Below are positions 1 to 11,741 of a stretch of 64,000 nucleotides of DNA, piece after piece (the stretch's first letter is position 1; every line of letters begins with the position of its first letter). A program made the translations under genes and the position numbers. The stretch spans positions 3,526,034 to 3,590,033 of the forward strand of contig JACDQD010000006.1 in assembly GCA_019843655.1 (NCBI GenBank), given 5' to 3'. This stretch comes from Lethocerus indicus. Lineage: Eukaryota; Arthropoda; Insecta; Hemiptera; Belostomatidae. Below the pieces are notes generated by a model. It made no database searches and was not told the origin of the DNA. It saw only the letters and a program-made list of their open reading frames with translations.

Positions 1-1355
1 ACGTTAAAAGCTTTCAGGTCCGTTTAATTACAAGACTCCGAACACCGCCCAGATGAGATAAGCCGCCTTTCGGAATCAAAGGGGACCTTTGATTTTCAGG
101 TTTCCTTTATTTTCCTTATTCCGAGAATTTACAAGGCATTTTCTATATTTTAGCCGAGCCCAATTTAAAAATGGTAAGTTCGGCCTGTCCACAATTCCTC
201 GGGGAGCCATCAGCATAACCCCCCTTCCGCACCAGTCCTGGCGATAATTTCCGGGCTCCGGTTTTTGAAATTTATTAATGTAATTTACAAAATGGGAATC
301 CGATAAAACGTTCTATTAAATACCGAACTCGGGAATCTCCCAGAACTATCTCACCGATTATTTCTAATCGTTGTTTTTTTCATTTGGGGATCCACGAGGG
401 TTGGAACATGGGTACTATTTTTCTGCGATGGCAGGATGCTTCATCGGGAGGCATATGTTAATCCTTCGTTGTAGTACCAAATTGTAGGGCCACGTGTATT
501 TTAATATTTGCATTAAAATGAGATCTTTAGCATGGTCTAAACGAGTATAATGATGCGTACTGAGAGTAATTGAAATTTACCATCCAAAAGATATGTGGCG
601 AGGATGATGTGTTTGGCGGTCATAAACCAGTCGGTAATGGGGATGTGGAGTAGCGGGGGACCACTCTCTTCGGTTGCATCTTATCGGCCTTCCTTGCTCA
701 GCCCAGACAACATTACACTCAAACTATCTACAAACCGACACTGAAAACTCCTTCAAATCTGACCCAGAATATAGAATACTACTTCTGTTCTATAGGTTTC
801 CTCTATAAGTTTATTACACCCAACGGTATACGGAGTGAATACATTTATTAGAGAGTAAATTTCATAGTATTCTATTTTTTAGATCGAACATAAAAATTTG
901 CGAGATTCAAAAACAATAGCAAAAGAGGAAGGAGGAGCGGACGAGGTAGAAGGAATGAGGGCGTGAGCACCGCGGCGGGGCGGTTGGTGGTTAATAAATA
1001 GGTTGAAGAGTGGGTGCTCTCTGTGAGGCTACTGGCCCTACATTCCTAGGCTTTTTATTGACTACCAGTAGGGAAAAGAGCTGAACACAAGTACCTAGGT
1101 CCGGCATCCCTCACCCATTTCGGCCAGTTAAGTGATTCGGATCAATGTGTTACCTAGGACATCCCCGACGCCGCCTTTCTTCTCTAACCGCAACCTGTCC
1201 AGTGGGGGGGGGGGATAAAAAATAGCCACCACGCTATTCTACGCTACCCGGCTACACTACCTCCGTCCTCACAGCACGTCTATAAATAGTGGTAGTATGT
1301 GTTTATTTAAACTGTGCGAACGGAATTGCATTGAAATAACAGTGGCGTGTAGTCC

Positions 1356-1359
<4 letters not shown>
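1..1359. other. Gene-free stretch
   Basis: Stops are frequent in all six frames and I recognise no protein, RNA gene or repeat apart from the poly-G tract listed separately. The base is AT-rich, with short CG-richer patches around 900-990 and 1140-1200. It reads as ordinary intergenic or intronic DNA. Confidence 0.7.
1204..1214 (+). repeat. Poly-G tract (11 G)
   Basis: An uninterrupted run of 11 G followed directly by ATAAAA. It is one of twelve G or C runs of at least 9 bases in the window; see the finding on poly-G tracts. Confidence 0.95.

Positions 1360-1408
<49 letters not shown>
1360..1408. repeat. (TA)n microsatellite
   Basis: About 24 uninterrupted TA units. It abuts the left side of MITE-like copy A. 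Open frames through it encode alternating Y and I only and are not genes. Confidence 0.98.
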
Positions 1409-1410
<2 letters not shown>

Positions 1411-1499
1411 GTATATAGAAGATTATCCACTCGATCCGGGTCGGTTCGATCTTCCGATGGGTTTCGACGGACAGTAACAGTGCTTTATAGTGTAGTTTG

Positions 1500-1797
1500 C
1501 GGTTTTTTCTCGCTAGAGACAGATTTGGTCTTTTTCTAATCTGGTTACGGCTGCTCGCCATCTTCAGTAGCAGTCTGAGTGATTTTGGGGCATCCTGTTT
1601 GCACTATCGCATACTTAACTAGTACTGTGGAGATTGTCTCTTTTTGTTGTGTCTATATTTATCTATATGATCTATAGAGCCTTGTTTTGGTGTTTTGGGA
1701 ATGTAATTGTTTTTTGGATCTACATGAGATAGAGGACCGTGAAAACTGCAGTATTCCAAACCGTCGCAGATCACGAAGCAAGTTTTCCAAGCTAGCG
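1500..1797 (+). mobile_element. MITE-like element, copy A (degenerate)
   Basis: Member of a three-copy dispersed family. Shared blocks, in order on the + strand, are TTTGGTCTTTTTCTAAT (1524-1540), the 17-mer TCGCCATCTTCAGTAGC (1555-1571, identical in copy B), TTTTGGGGCATCC (1583-1595), and a right arm at 1750-1772 that contains TATTCCAAACC and CGCAGATC and matches the copy C right arm at 20 of 23 positions. Homology with copy B continues past the arm to a shared CTAG near 1796. The left arm is poorly preserved and the (TA)n tract lies just outside it. There is no transposase. On the minus strand the core reads as a short frame starting MASSRNQIRKRPN, resembling the copy B reading, so a decayed coding repeat is an alternative. 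Confidence 0.55.
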
Positions 1798-2028
1798 CTT
1801 CTTAGCTTCTGAACTTATGTGAAAGGTCTTTAGTGGAACAACAGTCGTGAAAATGTGTACAATAGAAGGAAATTATAACCCGAACTAAAATTTCTACTAC
1901 TACTCCCTAACTGTCCGTATCATCGGTTTGACGAAATTGACACAGTATATATTACTATCAATCGAACATACGAAATTGATGCAGGGACGGCGGGTAACTG
2001 TGATACTTGCGATGTTGGGGACGGTAGG
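1798..2028. other. Gene-free AT-rich spacer
   Basis: I see no gene or repeat. It lies between MITE-like copy A and a GC-rich block. Confidence 0.6.
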
Positions 2029-2236
2029 TATATAATATAAGCGGGGGTGGAGGGGGGGAGGGGATGAGTGGGTGGCCCCTCGGCGGTGGGCCGCCCCCGC
2101 CTCCCGCGCCACTGCCACTCAACGGCCAGTCCCTGTTCGGCCTTCGTACCGCCCGGAGCCCTCCTTAAATACGCGCCCACCTCTCCCACACGTCCCGATC
2201 GCATCCACGAACCGAGGACACGACGTTGAGGTAAGT
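2029..2236 (+). promoter_or_regulatory. Possible TATA, GC-rich block and splice donor (candidate promoter/first exon)
   Basis: A TATA-rich motif (TATATAATATAA, 2029-2040) is followed by a G-rich cluster (2043-2072) and about 150 bp of CpG-rich DNA that ends at a near-perfect 5' splice donor, TTGAG|GTAAGTG, with the GT at 2231-2232. This order is what a promoter plus short non-coding first exon would look like on the + strand. No initiator was identified and no downstream exon could be linked, so this is an inference from motif order. The open frames across the block are proline- and arginine-rich, as any GC-rich DNA would give. Confidence 0.2.
2043..2072 (+). other. G-quadruplex motif
   Basis: Four G runs of 5, 7, 4 and 3 are separated by loops of 4, 1 and 6 bases, which satisfies the canonical G3+N1-7 pattern on the + strand. 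Confidence 0.6.
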
Positions 2237-5200
2237 GCCTCTCTTAACGTCCTTAGTCGCCGAGACTACAAAATATAAAAGAATATCTAAATGATGAACA
2301 AATTGCTGCGGTTGTCGGATCGACCATACCCCTCTATAATTCTATTACGTATTATTTAGACCCGATATCGCGCATGTACGTATTTATAAATGTATGAACA
2401 TTAAGTGCAAATGTATCTTAGATTTAAGCGAATATTCATGCGCGAGTATGTTGTACTGAATTTAACACTGAACATTGTCACGAATTTGTACGTCCTCAGT
2501 ATCTAAACCACGAGGAGTCACGTTGCGACAATTTTTTTTGTTTCAGTTTGGTTGTAAAAATGTCATCGTTCCGAATTTATCCTTTCTGGGGTTCCGCGAC
2601 GCGTCTATCGGTTTAACGATTTTATGATCTCCGAGGTACTCCGAAGTCCCTAGAACGATCTAAGTCAGTGCGCCTCTAACAGATAAGCGACAGGGAAGCT
2701 TCAGCGACGGACGACGTAACGCCCCCTCCCTCCCCTCAACACGACCGAGTCGAGAGGTGGAAATCGCTCCGGCCGAAAATCGCGCGATAATAGCGTTTAT
2801 CGATTATTCGCGACTCTACGGTCTCGTGATATCGAGAATTAATTAATAAGGAATTCGATATTGCGAAAACGCTTCAGCGTTTCGGATGTTTGGCGACATT
2901 CTCGAGTGAGTATATTGGTACAGTGAGCTGAGCGCTGTCGCTAAAGTGGCTCACAATTTGAGGCCTCAGTAAAAGTGGCACAATGCCCAGACATAATGAG
3001 CGTTGAACGTATTTAACGTTCGTTAAAGGTAAACTAGTCTTCTTATTAATGGAGATTTACCGTGAAATATTTAAATAGAATAAAAGGTACAGAAAAATTA
3101 AACAGAAAGACCGGTAAAAGATTTTCCATTATTAGCTTATTTGGAGATCGGTTTTCACTTCTCACTATCGACAGAAGCTTTCCGCGAGGACTGAATAAAT
3201 TAGTGAGGACGGGATGGCTGCACAGATATCACAAACCCTGGTCTACCAACTTAAGTTTGTAGAAACAATTAGACTGTTAATATTCATTATTATACCACGA
3301 ACAAGTCTCTTATCGAAACTACATTTAAAGGGATTTTCCAGTCCCAAACCGACGAAGCCCCTAGTATAGGTATCTACAGAATAGTTTCTACTTTACACAT
3401 TACATTTTAGTGATTTTCTGAGGAATAGTGAGTATTGAAATACGTGTTTTCTTTTGCTCTCTATGATTTAATCTTTTCGTCTATAACTCTACCTTTTTTA
3501 AAAATAAAAAATTAATAAAAATAAAATCAAAAATAATCTTAATTAATTTTGGGGGCAGAAGCGACCAAATTACAGTATTATACCAATAATCTTATATTTA
3601 AATACAAATTTCGATCGAGTTGATAATTCGACACCTTAAACTAATTGGTACGCGGCATCTTTCCACGAGTTGGAAAATTGAATCGGCGACCAAGCTCAAG
3701 CGGCCGAGGCGATGATATATATCGCACCACAACCTGAGTCATTTGAAAAATAATTTTACTTATTGTTGCCCTCGATTGCCTTGACCACGTTGGCTTTTTC
3801 TCCTATCAAAAGGCCGTATTGAAAGAAAATGACATTACCCGTGAATTGCGAAAAACATGGTGTTATTGCGAGAAAATAATGGTTGGGACAAATGAATGGT
3901 ATCCGAGAATTGACCTAGTTAGAGTTGGCGGTGTTCGTGACGGCGGGTCCACTCCGCCGTGTGGACGACCAAATAGAGGCGATGATCTATTCGCTGTTTC
4001 TCCGCCTAAAACACTGCACGCCCGACCGCCGGTCCTCACAAAAGAGCCATCACAAAAAAACTATTCCTTACCGACCGGTCATAACTGACCGAATTCATTC
4101 ACGAGTCATCCTCATCGGTTAGAGTTGAAGTAATATTCCTTTTCCTTTCCTGCTATTGGACTCCCAGTCAATATCCACGGCCGAGGAATCTCTTCATTTA
4201 CAGGAGATAATAAAGTATCTTCACATTTCGATTTTTAATTATCGGTTTGAAAAATAAAAAAAAGGGGGAAAGCCAGTTGGTTTTGTCCTCCACTATTGTC
4301 TACTCGTTGTTAGTGCTGTTCGAACATGGATATTGCTTGTTGTAATTTACAGTTGTGACAATAAAACAGTGAAAAAAAGACTTAAACAGTCTTCCTATCA
4401 TATTATATAAAATATACGTGATACAAGTTTAACAATTTAATAAGACTCAACAGATTTTTTATCCTATGCGTAATAGGTTATATTGTGAGTTGTTATTATT
4501 AGCTAGATCCTTTTCCCAAATGAATCAAAAATTTTTTGGCGACAGATTTTAATATCAACATTCTTCGCGTGGGATACAAAAATACTTGCATTCAGGCATT
4601 GTGAAATCATAAACTGAGGATTTCTTCTTTAATCCATGAATCATCGCGTAAATGAGGAGTCAATTTTTATTTTTACTAGAAGAAAATAATTAAATCCGTT
4701 ACATTTTTTTAATACTCTGCGCCTTGCAATTTCCGCAGCAAAAATTCGAAAATATAAATAGTATTTCACGGCGTTAAATGCAAAGGCACAGGTTAAATTT
4801 ACTGGACAGTGACTGATGCGTAGGGACGAAAAAAGCTGAAGACAGAAAAAGAAATGCAGACCTGCACTAGACCGAGAAATCAGCCCTCATAAACAGGTAC
4901 ATCCATCTATAAAACTTCCTTTTAAAGTCGAGATATAGGATTAATCACCCTCTCGTAACCAAATTAATAAAGTGAAGTAAGTGAGATAATAAAGGAATCT
5001 TATTCCCGCATAAGGAATATAACTTCTTACGCACAGACTTAATTTAAAAAAAGGATCTTTTTTGGAACTCATGCTTCATTATTAAAATGTTGTCCGTAAT
5101 GTTGGCAACTGCATTCGATGAACTTTGGCATTGACCTTATTTTTTCGCTGCGGTCATCGTGTCTTCCGGCGTTTTATTTAAACCGAATTCCTCGCGGGAC

Positions 5201-6102
5201 TAACGAATTATTATATTGTAGTTATATTTTCCTACTTCCTTCCTCACTCAACCTCCCTCACCCCCACTCTCTCCCACTCACTCTCTATCTTTTTTTTATC
5301 CATTGTCTCTAACTAATCAGTTCTGATACGTAATCAATGTCTGAATCTAGAGGTTGGGAGAAAAATTGTAGGCCACTTATCTGCGCCAACTTTTTCCAAC
5401 TTTATATTTATATCATTATATGATTTAAATTTAACTTCGTTTTAATTATTTTTCCCTGACAAATTGAGTCGTGTGCGATTAGTATTCGAAGGGCTAATAC
5501 TTGAAAAAAAACATTGTTGCCAGTTCGTCAGATAACGTATTTTTATGCATAAGAACAACTGTGCATTGAATTGTACGCCCAAGACATTTCAGATTCAAAC
5601 GTGATAGTAGCAATAAAGTTGATCAAATTTAACATTAAAGAAAAAAAGAGCGCCAGGAAAAATGGGAATAGGAATTTGGCCCAGAAATAATAATTATAAC
5701 AATGATTACGGAAAAAAGTGGTAATAGGGGTAGCTACCTGTAATGTCAACCATTAAACGTTGGGCTTGCTTTCGGTTCGTTTCTGGGGTGTTTTAAAAGG
5801 CGGCCGGTGACAAACATTTCGCAACTGAAGAAACCGAAACCTCCGTATTTCCCTCGTAATCACGAAAAGGTAATCTGAAATTTATGCCTGACCCTGTAAA
5901 TTGATCGGAATTAGTTGTATTTGTAGTGTTGTGTTGGTTTGTTTGCCGGGCATATATTATCGGCCCGCCCACGCCTTCTCTCTCAAACGGAGTCGACCCT
6001 AATGGATTTACAGCGTTCATTCCAGCAAGATACGAGATAGAACCAATGAGAGTTAGGCTTGCTTCCATTCCAAGAATTGTAAGATTTAACAAATTTAATT
6101 TC
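2237..6102. other. Gene-free stretch with one CpG-rich island
   Basis: No coding region is recognisable. About 2640-2830 is distinctly CpG-rich and contains repeated CGCG and ATCGAT-like words. About 3480-3540 is A-rich low complexity. A frame at 3062-3262 and overlapping frames at 3819-4122 have no recognisable motif or family match. I see nothing else. Confidence 0.6.
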
Positions 6103-6272
6103 TAGTTTAGAATACCTGTTTTGTGGTCTGCGTGGGGTTGGAATACCGTAGATCTCGTGTGTTTCTGTCTTCTCTCGATGGTTCGGTCTTTTGCTAGATC
6201 GGTTTTGGCTGTTCGCCATCTTCAGTAGCGGTTTTAGTCATTTTGGCACTTTGGATGTATTTTGGGCATCCT
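6103..6272 (+). mobile_element. MITE-like element, copy B (right end lost in (GA)n)
   Basis: This copy keeps the left arm. Positions 6125-6147 are the reverse complement of the copy C right arm (53548-53570) at 21 of 23 positions, and 6162-6177 (TTTCTGTCTTCTCTCG) is the reverse complement of 53526-53541 at 15 of 16. The core follows in the same orientation as A and C: TTCGGTCTTTTGCTAGAT (6182-6199), TCGCCATCTTCAGTAGC (6213-6229) and TTTTGGGCATCC (6260-6271). A (GA)n microsatellite begins 14 bases later and no right arm is found. The minus strand is open from ATG at 6219 through the arm (MANSQNRSSKRPNHREK..., then GIPTPRRPQNRY), similar to readings of copies A and C. This could follow from DNA homology alone or mark a former coding segment. 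Confidence 0.6.
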
Positions 6273-6282
6273 CACTGTACTG

Positions 6283-6284
<2 letters not shown>

Positions 6285-6331
<47 letters not shown>
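6285..6331. repeat. (GA)n microsatellite
   Basis: About 23 uninterrupted AG units, replacing the expected right half of MITE-like copy B. GAGAG repeats can bind GAGA-factor-type proteins in insects; that is general knowledge, not shown here. Confidence 0.98.
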
Positions 6332-6332
<1 letters not shown>

Positions 6333-7117
6333 GGCTCTCTGTCGACCGAACTGGAGATACTCCGGGGAAATCAGAGATTCGAGCGGCTAAATCTACTCTG
6401 AGGCACAAACCGAATTCACAGTTTTTTCTAGTCCACTCGTTTCCCCCTTCCAAAACTCGCGGAGAATTTTTTATCTCCCGAAAACGCAATGTGTAGTGCA
6501 ATATTCTACAACATGTGCACGTAATATCATACATCTTGCTGTCTTCTACCTCAACTCACTTGTTTGACAATATGTTATCAAAAACATAGTAAAATCTTAT
6601 CAAATTTCAACAATTTTGTTTGCTTTTTTAACATTACAATTTATCCTATAAATTACATTATACTCTTAAGAGGTGAAAAGAATATCCCGAAACTATTGTT
6701 TGTTTTCGTCCTTTTATATAGCGCTAGGAGATATCCTGGTATCTGTTATGCGTTTCCCAAAACTATTATTTAAAAAAAATAATAATTTATAGAAATGTCC
6801 CATTTCAACGATTCGGATGCACGAGATTTTCCGATAATTATTCAATTGCGCGAACCACCAATGTTGAGCGCAGGGAAATAATATGAATTACAACGAAATG
6901 AATAAGTGTGGTATAGGGGATAGATCAAAATGTTAATGGAGTAGGGATTGTCAAGTTGGTTGAGTGGCAGAGTGGCGTGTGGGAGGAGGAAAGGAGGTTC
7001 CATTAGCCCAGTCTCCAAATTAAGGCTTTCCGTCCGAACATTGGAAAAAATCCGCACCAAACGGTGAAAATCCGCTCAAGTAGGAAGTTTCGTGACTGAG
7101 TCTGTATCTCGTGAGAG
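6332..7117. other. Gene-free stretch
   Basis: No supported gene. AT-rich DNA with short frames that have no recognisable motifs. Confidence 0.6.
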
Positions 7118-7142
7118 CCGGGTATTACAGCCCGGATGTAAT
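7118..7142 (+). other. Two overlapping, mutually exclusive hairpins
   Basis: CCGGG (7118-7122) pairs with CCCGG (7131-7135), and ATTACA (7124-7129) pairs with TGTAAT (7137-7142). Each loop contains an arm of the other hairpin, so only one can form at a time. No function is known; it lies 20 bases upstream of the long polypyrimidine tract. Confidence 0.5.
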
Positions 7143-7160
7143 GCTCAAAACCTGTTTTTA

Positions 7161-7161
<1 letters not shown>

Positions 7162-7233
<72 letters not shown>

Positions 7234-7309
7234 CTCTCCCTCCTCTCCTCCCTCCCTCCCTCCTCCCACCCTCCCTCCCTCCCTCCTCCCTCCCTCCCTC
7301 CCTCCCTCC
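7162..7309 (+). repeat. 148-nt polypyrimidine tract, (TC)n then (CCCT)n
   Basis: Pure C/T apart from a single A at 7268. The first half is (TC)n and the second half (CCCT)n/(CCTC)n. It ends in CTCCAG followed by GGAAATT. The minus strand is G-rich with many GGG runs, so it fits both mirror-repeat (triplex) and quadruplex patterns. The end resembles an oversized 3' splice acceptor, but the downstream sequence shows no exon. Frames through it (S-L and R-E repeats) are not genes. Confidence 0.95.
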
Positions 7310-10300
7310 AGGGAAATTGTAATTTCCTGACACAACAAGAACAGAAGTCCGGCAGCTCAAAGTCGACCTACCTTGTTTCCAATTCAAATTAATAGGAAGA
7401 AAGGAAAATGGAAAAAAAGAAAAGTATTTCTTTAACGAAGACGTGCGGGGAAGAACCAGTCAACAATGAGTCCACGAATAAGAAGAATTTAATTACAAGT
7501 TCAGTAGTTCACTTCAAAAACTAGTCTAAACGGGACTAAATTGAGAGCGAAGCATACACGAATGCCAACCGGACGAATGAATGGAAAGAAGATCATTAAT
7601 CAGAATGGAGGAAAACAGAAACCGTGCTAGCGGAGCAATATCAATCACTCGAGTTCTAATATTTCCAACACTCCTCATAAGAATCTTATAGACTTCTACA
7701 CCCTATCACTATTGCTAAATCTATCGCAAATTCGCATAAAATACATAAGATCGCACATATTAATAGCGCAGCACTGTTAATGTTTTGCCCGATTTGACCG
7801 TGATTGAAATAAAACAAATATAAATAAATCCAAGGTAACTGGGAGAGGTGAATTAGTGGCTCGCCCAATCGTTCGCCAGGATACGTCAGTTACGATTCAT
7901 TCATCGGTCGATTCTCCGGGTGTGACATTCACTCGAACGGGACCTGAAAAGGAAACTGGGCTCGAGATTTAAATTTGGCCGGGCCCAAAACATGGCTTTC
8001 TCGGAGCGGGGGGGGGTATATTTTGTAACAAGGAAGTGCCGAATTGACGTTAGCCATGATAATTGGGTTAAGCCTGGTGCAGACTCTGTTGTGTCCGGGG
8101 AACCTGTTGAGAAGCCTCCTCCGCCTCCTCCGACTAGCCAACACTAGTCAGACTATCGTCGTCCCAACATTTAGCTATCGTTAAACGCGCGCATATATAG
8201 TATACGTAAGTATATAACATACGTAAGTATGTATGAATTTATTACATTTAAAATGAATAACTTGTTCGACCACTCAAATACAAAGTTTATTCTAGACCGC
8301 CAATAAAGGTTTTATACACAGTATTTAGATATGAGATTAATACGAGCGACCAACTTTGTAGCGGTTATATATAGCATGTTTCGCAGGGACCGATATTTTT
8401 ACGCGGATTAATTTAGTAGATAAACGTAAATCTATGTTCTCTCATGTCGCCGATAAGTTGTCAATTATAGGATATGCGGAGATCCTCGAGTAATCCGAGC
8501 ACTGATTGTTTCAGCTTTTCGTCATCGGCAATGTAAATGGGATATCGGCGTTGGCTGCCGACGATTGAAATACAAGAATCGCTGACGATACTAATAATTG
8601 AAGTGTTTACATTATATTTCCGTGAACTTTCATTCGAGCGCGGCGCCGTGTCGAGTTAAAGAAGACACGGGTACCGGGCAAGGAAGATGACTTTAATTTC
8701 AGAAGAGGCTTCTTGGATGGGGGGTAGGCTAGCCTAAGCTGTCCCGGTGCGGTTGTATTAGTTGGCCGAGGGCCGGGTTACTACCGGTTGCGGTGGGTAA
8801 CTGGCTCCCCAAAACCGCCTATTTGTATCCGTCCTGCCCCAGAGCGACTACCCCCCACCATCACCCACCCCAACCACTCTAAACCGCACACGACGACACG
8901 ACGCTTGTTTCACAATCAAAGAAAAGCGCACACTTCTTTAATACTTCTCTGCGCGTCCTTTTGTTGGAACCGATTGGTTGGAACTGCACAGCCTGTTTAA
9001 AATTCGACATCATATTAATTAAACAAAAACAAACTGTATGTATTGTGGGTTCGATGCAAAGAAATGGCGGTGGAAATATCCAGTCGTCTCGACGAACAAA
9101 GAATAAATTATATGTATACCAGACATCAACAAATTGCTTTAAATCAGAGCTTCCCAAACATTGTGTCACGTATTTGGAAACCAACGACACAAAATTTACT
9201 TAATTAAAGTTCGTTGGGTATACTTGCACCGATAAACCAGCGCCCCCCTGAGTGTGGTGCGAAAATGTATCTAACGGAAAGTTCGATGGGTGCACTTCTA
9301 TTTCGAGAGAAAAAAAAATATATATAAGGGTTAGAAGCGACAAGTATATCTGTCGTCCGATGCGTTATACGATCCGGAATTCTAAAAATCAAATATGAGG
9401 GCGGCAAAGCAATAGGAGAGGGATGGAGGGGAGTGGCCCTATCCAATTTCGCCGCCGCCACCACCCTGGCCCCAACCACTCTTTCACCAATACTTTCTCT
9501 TTGGGGGGCACCCCACCCCTAATATTTCTCGTCAGAATTTCGCTTCACGTTATACTGCACAGCGCCTGTAATATTTTTAGGCCTACCGAAATTGACAGTT
9601 ACCGCCAAGCGACGCCAGTTTCCGCCTCCAGCCAACAAATCGACCGGCCTTATAAAATGATTCGGTTTTTAGTTTGGTTTTTTCTGGTGACGATCATTAG
9701 CCGAAATTCTGCGAATAGTAAACACCACTGTCAACACCTAGAGTCACTGATACGTTTCTAAGGAGTAAAAGGCATTACTGAAGCTGAGAGAATGAGTGTT
9801 GCTTATTTTTTTATTGACTTACCTTTAGTATATCACACGCTGTTCATTTCGACATCGGGTATATCATTCAGCGGTTAACTACAGAATTTTATAGCCGTCG
9901 GCTTTATAAATTGCCTTTTATGTACCCTTCCTATGTACATATAACGGTGTCACAGTTTGATTAACGCCGCCTTTCTATTAGCTCCTTGACTTTCTAATTA
10001 AGCGTCGCGTTTCCCATGAACTCCTAGTATTTATTACCCGCACTGTCTAAGATTTAATCCGGGCATAAATGTTCTTACGTTACAAAAATCCGCCTTTGAC
10101 AGCAAATCGCGTATTTTTACCGGACGTTTCCACGGAGGATCAATCGGGCAAATGATTAGAATTATTTGAAGGGAAATAAAATATTTCCCCATTATCATCG
10201 AGTCATAATAATTGTTTTTATCTCGACATTCCGGCACACGAAAAGCGTAGGACGCATTTTTCATAGCCCACACTATAGAAACTACAATTTTGTAGATTGG

Positions 10301-10367
10301 AATAAAGCACTCTGTCCGATCTAAGTCCTGTTAAAGTTCAACATTCAAGCGAAATAACTTGTCCGGC
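7310..10367. other. Gene-free stretch
   Basis: No supported gene. A short direct repeat ACGTAAGTAT occurs twice near 8200-8230. About 8630-8880 is GC-richer. Two similar 14-mers beginning AAAGTTCG lie at 9206-9219 and 9278-9291. Frames near 8788-9761 are short, overlapping and unrecognised. Confidence 0.6.
8008..8016 (+). repeat. Poly-G tract (9 G)
   Basis: Uninterrupted run of 9 G followed by TATATTTT. Confidence 0.95.
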
Positions 10368-10388
10368 ATAATAATAATAATAATAATA
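10368..10388. repeat. (ATA)n microsatellite
   Basis: Seven ATA/TAA units in a row. Confidence 0.95.
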
Positions 10389-10389
10389 T

Positions 10390-10720
10390 AATACTAGGCA
10401 CGAACCGGTTACCGGACGGACCTAGCCGGTATTCCATCGGGTGTCCCGGTTTCATTTGAAATCCGCGATCGCGTATTTCAAATTGTCGAGCGAACGTCCA
10501 GTTCGACCGGTAGATTGTGAACGCGGTGTTCTGAAATCGTATTGTCCGAGGCCGAGGTCGGACCGAGCTTTGAGTTGCGGGGAAGTGACAAAATGGGACC
10601 AGTCGCCCATTCTAGGAATGCCGCCCTCTGCATTTTAATCAAAGCGCATTTCCACCCTCCCGCCCCCTGCGCCCTGCCTGCATACCTGGCGTGCACGAAT
10701 TTTCGTCGTCCCACCGTCCG
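10390..10720. other. CpG-rich island
   Basis: A distinctly CpG-rich block in AT-rich surroundings, with repeated CCGG words and the long palindrome at 10454-10483. Overlapping open frames on both strands are expected from the GC content and match no family I know. It is a candidate regulatory island. Confidence 0.4.
10454..10483. promoter_or_regulatory. 30-bp near-perfect palindrome centred on GCGATCGC
   Basis: ATTTGAAAT at 10454-10462 is mirrored by ATTTCAAAT at 10475-10483, around CGCGATCGCG at 10464-10473. Of 15 base pairs only one (10463 C against 10474 T) is mismatched. The centre lies between 10468 and 10469. A two-fold symmetric site of this length suggests a dimeric DNA-binding protein or a cruciform; no known factor is assigned. 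Confidence 0.5.
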
Positions 10721-11675
10721 ATTCGATACTGTACAGTCGAACGAAACATGTTTGAGGGGGTATTATATTAAGTTTTCTTCTTTCCCAGGCTACTGGATCT
10801 AGGCGAATTATCACTCGCGTAATAATCGAAGGAAAAATTGGTCTACCCGAGAACCCGAACCGGACCTGAGCCGACCAAAGTATGCATATTTTTAGAAATT
10901 TTAAAATATAAAAGATATAACGTTCAATAGGGTTAAGAAATGTATACCGGTTAGAAGAACGTTCTGAGCTTGTATGCGCCAATATAAGAAGTTTAAAATA
11001 TGTTATGGCCGGATCTCAATCACCGGCATCTAACATTAAAGGGAAATTGAACGAAATAGGTGTAGTTTAGTTTCTCGGTTCGATCGAAAATTCGTTTGTA
11101 TCCCAAAAATGAATACTTTAAATTACGAAATTTACTCCACAACGCCCCTTTGAAGGACCTCGGACGCTTCAAAATTTCAATTAGATTCGGCGCAGTTTTG
11201 TTTAACCCGTTTGTGGTGTGTGTAGGGTTAGGAGGGGCGCAATAAATTTTAACCATTACATCGTACTTTGTCTTTTTTCCTTTCTAGTCTCCCGCCGTCG
11301 TTAATATGTTAATGGGGAACGAGTGGAAAAAAGCTTAAATAAATAAAATATGAAAGCCGAATTTTATGATGTTTCTGGCTGGGTTTCTTAACTGCTAATG
11401 GTGGCATCACGTGACCGCCTCCCCAGGCCCACTTATTTTGTCGCCCCCCTCAACTCCGAAAAACTACCGTTTATGCGCATTTCCTCTTCTCCTTCCTGCG
11501 GCTTAATTGATTTATTATTTAGCGGCCTCGGTTATACCACACCACTGAATCCCGATCTTATTTCTGCCTTTAACAAGCTGTGATAATTCAAGTTGAACGG
11601 TCGTCCGTTACTTTTGTTTGTTATTTATTAGATAGTTTTGTTTCTGTTTTTTTTTTTGGTTCATTCAGTCGTTTG

Positions 11676-11678
<3 letters not shown>
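10721..11678. other. Gene-free stretch
   Basis: No supported gene. A poly-T run lies at about 11646-11657, just before the next (TA)n tract. Confidence 0.6.

Positions 11679-11737
<59 letters not shown>
11679..11737. repeat. (AT)n microsatellite
   Basis: About 29 uninterrupted AT units, the longest of the seven TA/AT tracts in the window. Confidence 0.98.

Positions 11738-11741
<4 letters not shown>

Noticed and set aside
8200..8235. ACGTAAGTAT repeated twice, also donor-like
   Set aside because: Short local duplication in AT-rich DNA with no open frame ending at either donor.
9145..9165. CAGAGCTTCCCAAAC..., resembling a hAT transposon terminus
   Set aside because: No matching inverted end or 8-bp target duplication was found within several kb, so a single end is not enough.
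9206..9291. Two 14-mers starting AAAGTTCG, 72 bases apart
   Set aside because: Only 13 of 14 positions match and similarity does not extend. Too weak to call a tandem repeat.
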